A program made the position numbers and the translations under genes. This document shows positions 1-8,189 of a stretch of DNA of 45,182 nucleotides, one piece after another (the stretch's first letter is position 1; every line of letters starts with the position of its first letter). This DNA is from Peptostreptococcaceae bacterium (lineage in GTDB: Bacteria; Bacillota; Clostridia; Peptostreptococcales; Filifactoraceae): assembly GCA_030532905.1 (NCBI GenBank), contig JAUNKE010000011.1:1-45182 (forward strand), given 5' to 3'. The notes beneath the pieces were generated by a model. The model saw only the letters and a list, made by a program, of their open reading frames with translations, did not search any database and was not told the DNA's origin.

Positions 1-428
1 ATCCATTATTCCGACAATTTTAGGGAATGGTATAAAATTATTTAGCCAAAATGATTCGGAACATAAATTGAAATTAATCAACACGATAACAAATAATGGA
101 ATAATTGAATTGAATTATATTCGTAGATAAAATTAAGCTGTAAATGATAATAATACTTACATCTAACACCTGGTTCATCTAATTGAATATAACAATTGTA
201 GAAGCAGTAAATCAAAAGGTTTACTGTTTTTTGTTGCTCATTTTTCAATAAAAGCGTCAACAAATCAAAAAAGGTACTTGTCAAAGCGCTCTCTGCTTTG
301 CGCATCCGGATTTTATTTTGAAAATCAAAATATACTTTGTCAATCGCTCGCTCGGTTTTCAACACAAAAACATTTTCGAAATATCCGATACAAACCTAAA
401 TGATTATTGTTTTTCGATAAAAAAATAT
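1..428. other. AT-rich stretch without a supported gene
   Basis: No open frame here has a convincing ribosome binding site and recognisable product. The longest candidate is a 95-codon minus-strand frame at 78-365. It starts with GTG, lacks a clear Shine-Dalgarno sequence and encodes a sequence I do not recognise. The stretch is AT-rich and probably holds the end of the preceding intergenic region plus the upstream part of the promoter for the gene at 477. Confidence 0.5.
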
Positions 429-456
429 TGCCTTTCGCTAATGGTTGTGTTATATT
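429..456 (+). promoter_or_regulatory. Predicted sigma-A promoter for the DUF2975/HTH pair
   Basis: A -35-like TTGCCT at 429-434 and a -10-like TATATT at 451-456 are 16 nt apart. The start codon at 477 follows a strong AAAGGAGG at 461-468. This leaves a very short leader. Confidence 0.5.
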
Positions 457-476
457 GAGCAAAGGAGGACATTCAA

Positions 477-956
477 ATGAGTCAAAAAGAACTTTCAAGA
501 TGCTTAAAAGGCTTGGTGGCGGTTTCCGCAATTTTGGGGCTGATGTTATGCTTCGGTCTGGCACCGATTGTAGGCTCGGATTTGGCGGAAGCGAATCCGA
601 AGCGGGCATTTATGTTTTGGCCATGCCTTATTTTTATCTGGGCGGCTTGCATACCCGTCTATATGGCATTGTATCAGGCTTGGTTGATATTTACGAATAT
701 CGGAGCGGACAATTCTTTCTGCGAGGACAATGTGTTGCGCTTAAAAAAAGTCAGCCGTCTCTCTATCATCGTTGTGATTTGGTACTCCTTTGCGGCAGCT
801 TTTTTGTTACTGATGAAAATGGTGAACCTGCTTATTTTTATGGTAATTTTTATAATTTTATTTGCATCGATTTTTATGGCGACATCCTCGGCGGTTCTTT
901 CGCACTTGGTAAACAAAGCGGTCGAGTTGCAAAAAGAAAATGATTTGACGATATAG
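477..956 (+). CDS. DUF2975 family membrane protein
   Basis: This 159-residue integral membrane protein has four hydrophobic segments, at roughly residues 10-32, 45-67, 90-113 and 115-140, with short polar connections. The hydrophobic pattern, the length and the immediately following 71-aa HTH regulator match the widespread DUF2975 plus XRE-regulator pairs of Firmicutes (YoaS/YozG type). The family's molecular role is unknown to me; it is thought of as a membrane partner of the small regulator. The start is set by the strong AAAGGAGG 8 nt upstream of the ATG. A second frame (407-943) overlaps it almost completely but lacks this ribosome binding site. The regulator begins 9 nt downstream, so the two are surely co-transcribed. 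Confidence 0.75.
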   Translation: MSQKELSRCLKGLVAVSAILGLMLCFGLAPIVGSDLAEANPKRAFMFWPCLIFIWAACIPVYMALYQAWLIFTNIGADNSFCEDNVLRLKKVSRLSIIVVIWYSFAAAFLLLMKMVNLLIFMVIFIILFASIFMATSSAVLSHLVNKAVELQKENDLTI

Positions 957-965
957 GGGGTTGAC

Positions 966-1181
966 ATGGCAATCAAAGTCAACTTGGATGTAATGATGGC
1001 AATCCGAAAAATGTCCGTCACCGAACTTTCGGAGCGAGTGGGTATTACAATGGCGAATATGTCGATTTTGAAAAACGGAAAAGCAAAGGCGATTCGTTTT
1101 TCGACACTGGAAAAGATTTGCGAGGCACTCGATTGCCAAGTAGGTGACATCATCGTCTATGAAAAGGACGAAGAGAAGTAA
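966..1181 (+). CDS. Small Cro/CI-type HTH transcriptional regulator (YozG-like)
   Basis: This 71-residue protein consists almost entirely of one XRE-family helix-turn-helix domain. The recognisable core is residues 17-58, with the VTELSERVGIT helix-turn, the ISxLKNGKAKAIRFSTL recognition region and the closing helix EKICEALDCQVGDII. This compact form is typical of regulators paired with DUF2975 membrane proteins. It follows that gene by 9 nt and has its own GGGGG-type ribosome binding site. It probably autoregulates the pair or controls it in response to a membrane signal. That is inferred from the family pairing and not shown by the sequence. ispD starts 13 nt after its stop, so the isoprenoid genes may be read from the same transcript. 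Confidence 0.85.
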   Translation: MAIKVNLDVMMAIRKMSVTELSERVGITMANMSILKNGKAKAIRFSTLEKICEALDCQVGDIIVYEKDEEK

Positions 1182-1194
1182 AAGGACGGTTAAT

Positions 1195-1899
1195 ATGACA
1201 AGTGCGGTTATTGTTGCGGCGGGCAGAGGAACTCGGATGAAATACAATCCTCATGTGAGCAAGCAGCATATTGATATACTCGGCAAATCGGTCGTGCTTC
1301 GGACGATTGAAAAATTTGTCGAAAATGATTCAATCGACGAAATCATTTTGGTCATTATCAAGGAAGAAGAAAAGTATTTTAACGAAAATGTGTTGAATAA
1401 AATTCAAACGAGCAAGCCCGTCAAGCTGGTCTATGGCGGAGCGGAGCGTGTGGATTCCTGCTACAACGGAATTTTGGCGACGGATGAGCGCTCGGATGTC
1501 GTGCTGATTCATGACGGGGTGCGCCCTTTTGTAAAGGAATCCGAAATTCGCGCGGTGATTGAAGCGACGAGGGAAAAAGGAGCGGCGGTGCTGGCGGTGA
1601 AATCCAAAGATACAATCAAGATTGCATCAAGGAATGTGATTGAGCATACACCGGACAGAGAGCATTTGTATCTCATTCAAACGCCACAGGGTTTTGAGCG
1701 CAAAACGCTGATTAAAGCATACGAGCATTTGAAAACGGAAGATAATTTTATGCCGACGGATGATGCATCGGTGGTTGAAAAATACGGAAAGCCGGTGCAT
1801 ATTGTCGAAGGCAGTTATGAAAATATAAAGATAACGACGGTATCGGATATTATTTTGGCGGAGGCTTTGTTGAGAGCGGAGGGCGAATGTTTAGAGTAG
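1195..1899 (+). CDS. ispD: 2-C-methyl-D-erythritol 4-phosphate cytidylyltransferase
   Basis: IspD transfers CMP from CTP to methylerythritol 4-phosphate, the third step of the non-mevalonate (MEP) isoprenoid pathway, in the cytosol. The 234-residue protein opens with the nucleotide-binding signature AGRGTRM. It continues with the conserved [19 protein letters not shown] segment, the [11 protein letters not shown] motif near residue 105 and TPQGFE in the second half. The length is normal. I chose the ATG at 1195 because the N-terminal [11 protein letters not shown] core begins there; the longer frame from 1144 adds only a non-conserved basic tail that overlaps the HTH gene. The 3' end overlaps ispF by 13 nt, so the two are translationally coupled. 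Confidence 0.93.
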   Translation: MTSAVIVAAGRGTRMKYNPHVSKQHIDILGKSVVLRTIEKFVENDSIDEIILVIIKEEEKYFNENVLNKIQTSKPVKLVYGGAERVDSCYNGILATDERSDVVLIHDGVRPFVKESEIRAVIEATREKGAAVLAVKSKDTIKIASRNVIEHTPDREHLYLIQTPQGFERKTLIKAYEHLKTEDNFMPTDDASVVEKYGKPVHIVEGSYENIKITTVSDIILAEALLRAEGECLE

Positions 1900-2372
1900 G
1901 AATCGGCTATGATGTGCATCGTTTTGCACAAGAGCGCAAATTGATAATCGGCGGGGTGGACATTCCTTATGACAAAGGCTTGTTGGGGCATTCGGATGCG
2001 GATGTGCTGTTGCATGCGATTATGGATGCGATTTTAGGAGCGATGGGACTCGGCGATATCGGTCGGCATTTTCCGGACAATGATATGGCGTTTAAGGATA
2101 TCAGCTCGCGCGTTTTACTCAAAAAAGTGGCGAGTCTTTTGGCGGACAAAGGATATGCCGTTGAGAATATCGACGGAGTGATTATTGCACAGGCACCGAA
2201 GATGTTGCCCTATGCTGAAGCGATGAAACAAAATATCGCGGAGGATTTGGGCATTTCAATTGAGCGGGTCAATGTCAAAGCGACTACAACCGAGCGATTG
2301 GGATTCGAAGGTCGTGAGGAAGGAATTTCATCGCAGGCGGTCGTGCTCTTGAAAAAATTACAGAGCGAGTAG
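1887..2372 (+). CDS. ispF: 2-C-methyl-D-erythritol 2,4-cyclodiphosphate synthase
   Basis: IspF cyclises CDP-methylerythritol 2-phosphate with release of CMP, the fifth MEP-pathway step. It acts as a homotrimer with a zinc and a Mg/Mn ion. The 161-residue sequence has the metal-binding GIGYDVHRF start (Asp and His ligands), the [18 protein letters not shown] motif around residues 32-50 with further His ligands, and the C-terminal [17 protein letters not shown] motif that binds the cytidine diphosphate. All catalytic features look intact. Its start codon lies inside the end of ispD. ispE, the step in between, is not in the window; ispG is at 9203. Confidence 0.95.
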   Translation: MFRVGIGYDVHRFAQERKLIIGGVDIPYDKGLLGHSDADVLLHAIMDAILGAMGLGDIGRHFPDNDMAFKDISSRVLLKKVASLLADKGYAVENIDGVIIAQAPKMLPYAEAMKQNIAEDLGISIERVNVKATTTERLGFEGREEGISSQAVVLLKKLQSE

Positions 2373-2591
2373 GAAGTCGATGTCAAAATCCGAAATGAAT
2401 CTAAAACCGAAATTGAGATTGATATTTCAAATCGAATACAAAAATCGGGAATGACATATCGGCATTTGAATTTGTAAAAAGAACAGAAGCGGAAATTTTT
2501 CGCCTGAATTTGCCTATATAATAGGAAGCTTTACATTTTTTGTTGTCGTTTTTTGCTACTTTACCAAGAGGCGTTACAAAAATATTTTCGA
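2373..2591. other. Intergenic stretch with degenerate AT-rich repeats
   Basis: No gene is apparent. From about 2381 to 2470 the sequence repeats loosely a unit resembling AAATCnGAAAT with variable spacing. A similar looking stretch occurs at about 18520-18660. The rest is AT-rich leader upstream of the glyoxalase-like gene. Confidence 0.4.
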
Positions 2592-2620
2592 TTCATTATT
2601 CTTTCGGATTATGATACAAT
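2592..2620 (+). promoter_or_regulatory. Predicted promoter for the glyoxalase-like gene
   Basis: The -10 hexamer TACAAT at 2615-2620 is preceded by TGA, giving an extended -10. A weak -35 TTCATT lies at 2592-2597 with a 17-nt spacer. The gene starts 46 nt downstream. Confidence 0.45.
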
Positions 2621-2666
2621 GAATTATGGGAAAAATCCAATCGGTTTTCGTGAGAAAGGAAAAAAT

Positions 2667-3035
2667 ATGAAATTCAAGATGATACACAACAATTTTAATG
2701 TATTTGATTTGGACAAGAGTCTGAAGTTCTACAAAGAGGCGCTCGACTTGACCGAAAAGCGAAGAAAGGTTGCTGACGACGGCAGCTTTATCATCGTATA
2801 TATCGGTAACGAAGAATCCGAGCATGAGCTTGAGCTCACTTGGCTTCGTGATTGGGACAGAGCGTACAATTTGGGCGACAATGAATTTCATCTTGCCTTC
2901 CGTACGGACGATTATGATGCCGCGCACAAAAAGCATGAAGAGATGGGCTGCATCGTCTATGAAAATCCGAAGATGGGAATTTATTTCATAGCCGACCCGG
3001 ATAATTATTGGTTGGAAATTCTACCGAAACGATAA
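2667..3035 (+). CDS. Glyoxalase I-like VOC superfamily protein
   Basis: This 122-residue protein has the two beta-alpha-beta-beta-beta modules of the vicinal oxygen chelate fold. The four metal ligands expected for glyoxalase I can be placed. They are His in MIHNNFNV near the start, Glu in HELELTW, His in NEFHLAFR and Glu in YWLEILPKR at the end. That H-E-H-E set is typical of nickel- or cobalt-dependent lactoylglutathione lyases. The likely job is isomerising the methylglyoxal-thiol adduct, but VOC proteins are diverse and the thiol substrate is unknown in this lineage. I chose the start at 2667 because homology begins there and AGAAAGGA lies 7-14 nt upstream; the longer frame from 2553 would read through the promoter. 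It stands alone between two promoters. Confidence 0.8.
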   Translation: MKFKMIHNNFNVFDLDKSLKFYKEALDLTEKRRKVADDGSFIIVYIGNEESEHELELTWLRDWDRAYNLGDNEFHLAFRTDDYDAAHKKHEEMGCIVYENPKMGIYFIADPDNYWLEILPKR

Positions 3036-3042
3036 AAAAACC

Positions 3043-3071
3043 TTGCATTGTTTTGAATAATAGTGTAAAAT
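3043..3071 (+). promoter_or_regulatory. Promoter of the rpsB-tsf operon
   Basis: TTGCAT at 3043-3048 and TAAAAT at 3066-3071 are separated by an ideal 17 nt. They lie just after the glyoxalase-like gene and leave a leader of roughly 100 nt before rpsB. Confidence 0.65.
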
Positions 3072-3101
3072 ATTACAGATGCAGAAATGCAAATAACACA
3101 T

Positions 3102-3149
3102 GACCTGTGTTTACGACAAGGTGCCAACGGTATGTCGCTCAAACAGGTC
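3102..3149 (+). promoter_or_regulatory. Structured leader of rpsB, candidate S2 autoregulatory site
   Basis: The leader can fold into two nested stems. The outer one pairs GACCTGT (3102-3108) with ACAGGTC (3143-3149). The inner one pairs CGACA (3114-3118) with TGTCG (3133-3137) around a GGTGCCAACGG loop. The outer stem ends 26 nt before the start codon. Ribosomal-protein operons often carry such leaders, to which the encoded protein binds when rRNA is limiting. Binding by S2 here is inference. Confidence 0.5.
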
Positions 3150-3175
3150 AGAGGAAAAAACCTAAAGGAGATATT

Positions 3176-3925
3176 ATGGCTGTAGTAAGTATGAAACAAC
3201 TACTTGAGGCTGGTGTACACTTTGGTCACCAGACCAGAAGATGGAATCCTAAAATGGCAAAGTACATCTTCACTGAAAGAAATGGAATTTACATTATCGA
3301 CCTTCAAAAAACCGTGAAGAAAATTGAAGAAGCGTATGACTTCATCAAAGGTGTAGCGGAAGAAGGCAAACCGATCCTGTTTGTAGGAACAAAGAAACAA
3401 GCACAGGATGCAATCAAAGAAGAAGCTGAGCGTTCAGGAATGTTCTATGTGAACGAAAGATGGCTTGGCGGAATGTTGACCAACTACAAAACAATCAAAG
3501 CGAGAATCGAAAGACTTCGCAAGTTGGAAGAAATGGAAGAGAACGGAACTTTTGCTCTGCTTCCTAAAAAAGAAGTTATCAAGCTGAATGCTGAAAAAGA
3601 AAAATTGGAAAAATATCTAAACGGAATCAAAGAAATGCCGGAGCTTCCGGGGGCACTTTTTGTTGTTGACCCTAGAAAAGAAAGAATTGCGATTCTTGAA
3701 GCGCACAAACTTGGAATTCCTGTAGTAGGTATTATCGATACAAACTGCGATCCGGATGACATCGACTTCCCGATTCCGGGAAATGACGATGCGATTCGTG
3801 CGGTCAAATTGATTACAAGCGCAATTTCTCAAGCAATCATCGAAGTGAAGCAGGGAGAGATCGGCGAAGTGAGCGTTGAAGAAGACGCGGAAGTTGAAGA
3901 AGTACAAGAAGAAATTGAACAATAA
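3176..3925 (+). CDS. rpsB: 30S ribosomal protein S2
   Basis: S2 is a late-binding protein of the small ribosomal subunit, located between head and body near the anti-Shine-Dalgarno end of 16S rRNA. The 249-residue sequence starts with the family signature [20 protein letters not shown]. It also has [11 protein letters not shown], the [11 protein letters not shown] motif, the coiled coil at about residues 110-160 and [12 protein letters not shown] followed by [15 protein letters not shown]. The last ~20 residues are an acidic Glu/Val tail, common in Firmicutes. The start at 3176 has AAAGGAG just upstream; the longer frame from 3107 would translate the structured leader. It is co-oriented with tsf, with a hairpin between them. 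Confidence 0.97.
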   Translation: MAVVSMKQLLEAGVHFGHQTRRWNPKMAKYIFTERNGIYIIDLQKTVKKIEEAYDFIKGVAEEGKPILFVGTKKQAQDAIKEEAERSGMFYVNERWLGGMLTNYKTIKARIERLRKLEEMEENGTFALLPKKEVIKLNAEKEKLEKYLNGIKEMPELPGALFVVDPRKERIAILEAHKLGIPVVGIIDTNCDPDDIDFPIPGNDDAIRAVKLITSAISQAIIEVKQGEIGEVSVEEDAEVEEVQEEIEQ

Positions 3926-3932
3926 TTTTGTA

Positions 3933-3984
3933 AAGGTATCCAAAACTTTGCACAACCATTGTAGCTAAGGTTGGATGCCTTTTT
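3933..3984 (+). terminator. Intrinsic terminator/attenuator between rpsB and tsf
   Basis: AAGGTATCCAA (3933-3943) pairs with TTGGATGCCTT (3971-3981) and is followed by a short T run, TTTT. The tsf start is only ~17 nt further on. Partial termination would lower EF-Ts relative to S2 output, because no clear second promoter is visible. Confidence 0.65.
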
Positions 3985-4000
3985 CAGTATGGAGGATAAT

Positions 4001-4915
4001 ATGGAAATAACAGCAAGTATGGTTAAAGAGCTTAGAGAAAAAACTCAAGCCGGAATGATGGATGTAAAAAGAGCGCTTCAGGAAGCTGACGGCGATATGG
4101 ATAGAGCGGCGGATATTTTGAGAGAGAAAGGTCTTTCAAAAGCTGCGAAAAAAGCGGACAGAATTGCTGCTGAAGGATTGGTAAAAATTGCAATTTCCGA
4201 TGATGCGAAAACCGGAGCAATCATCGAGGTAAACTCCGAAACGGATTTCGTTGCAAAGAACGAAGAATTTATCGGATTCGTAAAAAATGTTGCGGATGCG
4301 GTACTTGCGAAATTGCCTCAAAATGTTGAGGAGCTTAAAGCGCTTCCTTTTGCGGGAACAAGTGAAGATATCGGAACAAAATTGAATGCATTGATTGCAA
4401 AAATCGGAGAGAATATGAATCTCAGAAGATTGGCAACTGAAAAAGCAAACGGTGCGGTTGTCGGATACACTCACGGAACAGGAAAAATTGCCGTATTGGT
4501 AAATTTTGACTCGGAAGCATCTCCTGCCGATTTGGAAGAACTCGGAAAAGATGTTGCAATGCAAATCGCAGCGATGAATCCGATGTATATTTCCAGAGAT
4601 GATGTTGACCAAGCATACATCGCGCACGAAAGAGAAATTTTGACTGCTCAGGCTATGAACGAAGGCAAGCCGGAAGAAATTGCAAAGAAAATGGTTGAAG
4701 GAAGATTGAACAAACAGTTGAAAGAAGTTTGCTTGCTTGACCAAACATTTGTAAAAGACAGTGACCTAACAATTTCGCAAGTGATTGACAATAGAGCAAA
4801 AGCACTTGGCAAATCAATTAAAATCGCATCGATTCAGCGTTTTGAAGTTGGTGAAGGAATTGAGAAAAAAGAAGAAGATTTTGCAGCAGAGGTTGCTAAG
4901 CAGCTAGGCAATTAA
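4001..4915 (+). CDS. tsf: Translation elongation factor Ts
   Basis: EF-Ts is the nucleotide exchange factor that releases GDP from EF-Tu. The 304-residue protein has an N-terminal UBA-like domain with VKELREKTQAGMMDVKRAL (residues ~5-23) and GLSKAAKKADRIAAEGLV at ~46-63. The core signature EVNSETDFVAKNEEF follows at ~78-92. Two subdomains come next, then a C-terminal EGRLNKQLKEVCLLDQTFVKD motif. The length is normal. The ATG at 4001 follows TGGAGG at a proper distance, and the domain begins there. It follows rpsB as in most bacteria, and a terminator closes the pair at 4925. Confidence 0.97.
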   Translation: MEITASMVKELREKTQAGMMDVKRALQEADGDMDRAADILREKGLSKAAKKADRIAAEGLVKIAISDDAKTGAIIEVNSETDFVAKNEEFIGFVKNVADAVLAKLPQNVEELKALPFAGTSEDIGTKLNALIAKIGENMNLRRLATEKANGAVVGYTHGTGKIAVLVNFDSEASPADLEELGKDVAMQIAAMNPMYISRDDVDQAYIAHEREILTAQAMNEGKPEEIAKKMVEGRLNKQLKEVCLLDQTFVKDSDLTISQVIDNRAKALGKSIKIASIQRFEVGEGIEKKEEDFAAEVAKQLGN

Positions 4916-4924
4916 CAGAACCAT

Positions 4925-4958
4925 GAGAGAACATACGCAATCGCTGTGTTCTCTTTTT
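4925..4958 (+). terminator. Rho-independent terminator after tsf
   Basis: AGAGAACA (4926-4933) pairs with TGTTCTCT (4947-4954), followed by TTTT. It closes the rpsB-tsf unit 29 nt before pyrH. It may leak, since no strong separate pyrH promoter is visible in the short gap. Confidence 0.8.
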
Positions 4959-4986
4959 ATAGCAATGAAAAGTCAAAGGAGGCATT

Positions 4987-5691
4987 ATGGGATTAAAAAA
5001 CAAAAGAGTGTTGTTGAAACTCAGCGGAGAAGCTTTAGCGGGAGATAAAGGATTCGGAATCGACAATGAAACGGTACTTTCGATTGCCAATGCGATTAAA
5101 AAAGCGCATGCGCTCGGTGCGGAGATTGCCATCGTCGTCGGCGGCGGAAATATTTTCCGAGGACGCAGCGGAGAGAATATGGACCGTACGACAGCGGACC
5201 ACATGGGAATGTTGGCGACGGTAATCAATTCGCTCGCGCTTCAATCGACGCTTGAAAATTTGGATGTTGTAACTCGTGTTCAAACCGGAATTGACATGCA
5301 TGCGGTTGCGGAGCCTTATATCAGACGCCGCGCGATGCGTCACTTGGAAAAAGGTCGTGTCGTAATCTTCGGCGCGGGCTCGGGTAATCCGTATTTTTCA
5401 ACCGACACCGCAGCGGCACTTCGAGCGGCGGAAATTGATGCGGAAATCATCCTGCTTGCTAAAAAAGTGGACGGCGTCTATGACTGCGACCCGGTCATGA
5501 ATCCAAATGCCAAAAAATATGACTATCTGACTTACTTGGATGTGCTGAATCAGGATTTGAAAGTGATGGATGCGACGGCTATCACACTTTGCCGAGACAA
5601 TAATATTCCGATTCGCGTATTCTCTTTGGAAGAGCCGGACAATATTATCAAGGTGCTCCAAGGAGAAGAAATCGGAACCATCGTCGAATAA
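4987..5691 (+). CDS. pyrH: UMP kinase
   Basis: PyrH phosphorylates UMP to UDP with ATP as a hexamer of the amino acid kinase fold, feeding pyrimidine nucleotide synthesis. The 234-residue sequence shows the phosphate-binding KLSGEAL near residue 11, the [11 protein letters not shown] loop (~51-61), GMLATVINS and the [20 protein letters not shown] segment (~131-151). It ends with the uridine-side region [13 protein letters not shown]. Its length is standard. AAAGGAGG lies close to the start codon. The order rpsB-tsf-pyrH-frr is one of the most conserved in bacteria. Confidence 0.97.
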   Translation: MGLKNKRVLLKLSGEALAGDKGFGIDNETVLSIANAIKKAHALGAEIAIVVGGGNIFRGRSGENMDRTTADHMGMLATVINSLALQSTLENLDVVTRVQTGIDMHAVAEPYIRRRAMRHLEKGRVVIFGAGSGNPYFSTDTAAALRAAEIDAEIILLAKKVDGVYDCDPVMNPNAKKYDYLTYLDVLNQDLKVMDATAITLCRDNNIPIRVFSLEEPDNIIKVLQGEEIGTIVE

Positions 5692-5798
5692 GCAACTTGT
5701 ATTTGGTTTGATGACGCAGACTCTGCAAAATGAAATTGTAAAATATTTGTTGAAAAAGGTTTTTGTTTCGTGAAAAGCAAGAACAAAATCCAAAAATA

Positions 5799-5807
5799 TG
5801 ATATAAT
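5799..5807 (+). promoter_or_regulatory. Extended -10 promoter element before frr
   Basis: A consensus TATAAT at 5802-5807 preceded by TGA makes a good extended -10. I see no good -35 at the right distance. frr starts 25 nt downstream. Confidence 0.5.
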
Positions 5808-5832
5808 ATGAAAAAAATCGAGGAGAAATTCT

Positions 5833-6390
5833 ATGAAAAATGAAGTCCATGCAAAATTAGAAGAAAAAATGGAGAAGACGCTGAATGTTTTAAAAGAAGA
5901 ACTTGCGGTAATTCGAGCAGGAAGAGCGAATCCGACACTTTTGGATAAAATCGTCGTAGATTATTACGGAACGCCAACTCCACTCAAGCAAATGGCGGGC
6001 GTTTCCGCACCGGAGCCTAGAATGCTTGTGGTTCAACCATGGGATAAATCGGCGCTTAAAGATATAGAAAAGGCGATTCAAACATCGGATATGGGCTTTA
6101 ACCCGAGCAATGACGGAAACCAAATTCGCATTGCGATTCCGCAGCTTACGGAAGAACGCAGAAAAGAGCTCACTAAATTGGTCTCAAAAACCGGAGAAAA
6201 TGCAAAGGTCGCTCTTCGTAATGAAAGACGCGAGGCGAATGACAAGCTCAAGAAGATGGAAAAAGACGGCGAATTGACTGAAGACGATGCAAAAAAAGCA
6301 ACGGATGAAGTCCAGAAGATTATCGACAAATATACCAAGACAGTGGATGAAATGGTAGCTAAAAAAGAAAAAGAGATTATGGAAGTTTAA
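5833..6390 (+). CDS. frr: Ribosome recycling factor
   Basis: RRF works with EF-G to split the post-termination ribosome. At 185 residues it has the usual size. The three-helix-bundle domain carries [21 protein letters not shown], and the small beta domain carries [23 protein letters not shown]. The C-terminal helices hold the [22 protein letters not shown] motif, with an acidic coiled C-terminus. A GAGGAGAAA ribosome binding site precedes the start. Its stop codon overlaps the start of the next small gene (TAATG), so they are translationally coupled. Confidence 0.97.
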   Translation: MKNEVHAKLEEKMEKTLNVLKEELAVIRAGRANPTLLDKIVVDYYGTPTPLKQMAGVSAPEPRMLVVQPWDKSALKDIEKAIQTSDMGFNPSNDGNQIRIAIPQLTEERRKELTKLVSKTGENAKVALRNERREANDKLKKMEKDGELTEDDAKKATDEVQKIIDKYTKTVDEMVAKKEKEIMEV

Positions 6391-6584
6391 TGGAACATAG
6401 TTTGATTGGGATGCCTCTGGCGAAAGCAAAAATGCTTTTGGAAGAAAGCAAACTGGATTATGAGGTTCAAACAATAGCAGGTGGAAAAGACAAAGAGATT
6501 CTGACGGAGCCTTATGTACTTCGTGTGCGAAATATCGGGGAGAAGTTGGAACTAATAGTGACGAAATTTAAAACCACCATATAA
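6390..6584 (+). CDS. Small conserved-looking protein of unknown function
   Basis: This 64-residue soluble protein starts within the stop codon of frr, so it is almost certainly translated. The pattern LIGMPLAKAKMLLEESKLDY followed by three short beta segments (VQTIAG, YVLRVRNIG, KLELIVTKFK) resembles the small alpha/beta fold of I78-type inhibitor-like or PASTA-like domains. That is a resemblance from memory and I would not assign a function. It lacks a signal peptide and membrane segment. A terminator follows immediately, so it is the last gene of the frr unit. Confidence 0.65.
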   Translation: MEHSLIGMPLAKAKMLLEESKLDYEVQTIAGGKDKEILTEPYVLRVRNIGEKLELIVTKFKTTI

Positions 6585-6587
6585 ATT

Positions 6588-6619
6588 GGGGCTGTCATGG
6601 TGTTTGACAGCCTTTGTTT
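6588..6619 (+). terminator. Hairpin terminator before uppS
   Basis: GGCTGTCA (6590-6597) pairs with TGACAGCC (6605-6612), followed by the imperfect T run TTTGTTTT. It ends the frr unit. uppS begins 34 nt later. Confidence 0.7.
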
Positions 6620-6652
6620 TACGCATAAATATTTAGATGAAATAGAGGGAAA

Positions 6653-7369
6653 ATGGAACAAAAACTGGAAAAAATCCCGGTGCACATCGGCGTTATCATG
6701 GACGGAAACGGACGATGGGCGAAGTCGCGGGGACTTTTGAGAACACAGGGACATAAAATGGGTGTTGAGGCGCTCAAGACGATTGTGGAGGCATGCTCCG
6801 ACCTCGGCGTCAAATACTTGACCGCCTATGCATTTTCAACGGAGAATTGGAAAAGAGAAGCGAGTGAAGTGTCAGCAATCATGAAATTGATTGAAGTATA
6901 TCTTCGCAGTGAGCTCAAAAAAATGATGCAAAATAGGGTGCGATTCAAAACCATCGGCGATCTTTCGGCTCTACCGGAGAATATTCAGAAGGTATTGTAT
7001 GAGTCGATGGAAGAAACGAAAAACAACCGGGGACTGACATTGACGATTGCACTCAACTACGGTGGTCGTGACGATATCAAGAGAGCCGTACAAAAAATTT
7101 GTCAAAGAGTTCAGGACGGCGAACTGAAAATTGAAGATATTGACCAGGAATTGATTTCACAATCATTGGACACCGGTTTTATGCCCGATCCGGATTTGGT
7201 TATTCGACCAAGCGGCGAGCTGCGACTATCCAATTTTTTACTTTGGGAATCCGCATACAGTGAATTCTGGTATTCGGATATCAACTGGCCGGATTTTTCA
7301 CCGGAGGATTTAAAAAAAGCGATTCAAAGTTATGCACAACGGGATAGACGATTTGGCAATGCAAGATAA
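6653..7369 (+). CDS. uppS: Isoprenyl transferase (undecaprenyl diphosphate synthase)
   Basis: UppS adds isopentenyl units to farnesyl diphosphate with cis geometry, giving the C55 lipid carrier for peptidoglycan and teichoic acid synthesis. The 238-residue sequence has the catalytic HIGVIMDGNGRWAKSRG block at ~11-27 and GHKMGVE. It also has YAFSTENWKR, LTIALNYGGRDDI and the C-terminal PDLVIRPSGELRLSNFLLWE motif that binds Mg and substrate. All expected residues are present. cdsA follows 11 nt downstream, placing lipid-carrier and phospholipid synthesis in one unit. Confidence 0.96.
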   Translation: MEQKLEKIPVHIGVIMDGNGRWAKSRGLLRTQGHKMGVEALKTIVEACSDLGVKYLTAYAFSTENWKREASEVSAIMKLIEVYLRSELKKMMQNRVRFKTIGDLSALPENIQKVLYESMEETKNNRGLTLTIALNYGGRDDIKRAVQKICQRVQDGELKIEDIDQELISQSLDTGFMPDPDLVIRPSGELRLSNFLLWESAYSEFWYSDINWPDFSPEDLKKAIQSYAQRDRRFGNAR

Positions 7370-7380
7370 TAGGGGGAAAT

Positions 7381-8181
7381 ATGTTAGTTAGAATTATTTC
7401 AAGTATAGCACTTTTACCTTTGTTGTTTTTGGTGATTCTAAAAGGAGGAGTGTTCATCTATATCGGCGGAACAATTTGCTCGCTGATGGCTTTGTATGAA
7501 TATTTTCGGGTGTTTGAGAAAAACAATTACAAGCCGATGACCTTCATCAGCTATCTGCTCACCATCATCATGTATTCGATGATTTCTTTGTCGAGTCTGC
7601 AATTTTCGCATATCGTCATCAATATGTTGTATCTGTTGGTGGCTTCGGGTGCTTATCTGATTATTACGCGTAAAATTCGAATCGAAGATTTGATGGTCAG
7701 TGTACTGGGTTTTGTCTATATTCCGGTTTTCTTGTCCCATATCAATCTGCTCAGTCAAATGGGGACGATTTATATTTGGCTCGTGTTTATTTTTGCATGG
7801 GTCAGCGATATTTCGGCCTATTTTTCCGGGATGTTTTTTGGAAAACACAAATTGATTCCGGAAATCAGTCCGAAGAAAACGGTGGAAGGAGCCATCGGGG
7901 GAATTGCCGGAACGGTCATTTTCACCGTCGGCTTTGCGATGTTTTTCAAAGAGCCGAGTCCGATGCATTTCGTACCGCTTGCGATTGTGGGCAGCGTTGT
8001 GTCGCAGCTGGGTGACTTGTTCGCATCCGCCATCAAAAGAGCACTTCAAATCAAAGATTACGGAAATATCATTCCGGGTCATGGCGGTGTGCTCGACCGT
8101 TTTGATAGTATTTTATTTACAGCACCGCTGACATATTATGGAATCACGCTTATTGAGTTTATGAAGCATTTGTCGGCGTAG
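7381..8181 (+). CDS. cdsA: Phosphatidate cytidylyltransferase
   Basis: CdsA makes CDP-diacylglycerol from phosphatidic acid and CTP in the membrane, the branch point for phospholipids. The 266-residue protein has about eight hydrophobic segments. The family signature sits in the C-terminal third: the metal-binding WVSDISAYFSGMFFGKHKL, then ISPKKTVEGAIGG, and finally QLGDLFASAIKRALQIKDYGNIIPGHGGVLDRFDS. The ribosome binding site is a purine-rich GGGGGAA. It lies between uppS and rseP; in many Firmicutes dxr sits after cdsA but here it is absent. Confidence 0.95.
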   Translation: MLVRIISSIALLPLLFLVILKGGVFIYIGGTICSLMALYEYFRVFEKNNYKPMTFISYLLTIIMYSMISLSSLQFSHIVINMLYLLVASGAYLIITRKIRIEDLMVSVLGFVYIPVFLSHINLLSQMGTIYIWLVFIFAWVSDISAYFSGMFFGKHKLIPEISPKKTVEGAIGGIAGTVIFTVGFAMFFKEPSPMHFVPLAIVGSVVSQLGDLFASAIKRALQIKDYGNIIPGHGGVLDRFDSILFTAPLTYYGITLIEFMKHLSA

Positions 8182-8189
8182 GAGAAAAT

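Noticed and set aside
78-365. 95-codon minus-strand frame
   Set aside because: GTG start without a clear ribosome binding site, AT-rich unfamiliar sequence and no neighbours in the same direction. It could still be a small orphan gene, but I cannot support it.
407-943. 178-codon plus-strand frame overlapping the DUF2975 gene
   Set aside because: It lacks the strong Shine-Dalgarno used by the frame at 477 and gives a Gly/Phe/Tyr-rich sequence typical of an out-of-frame reading.
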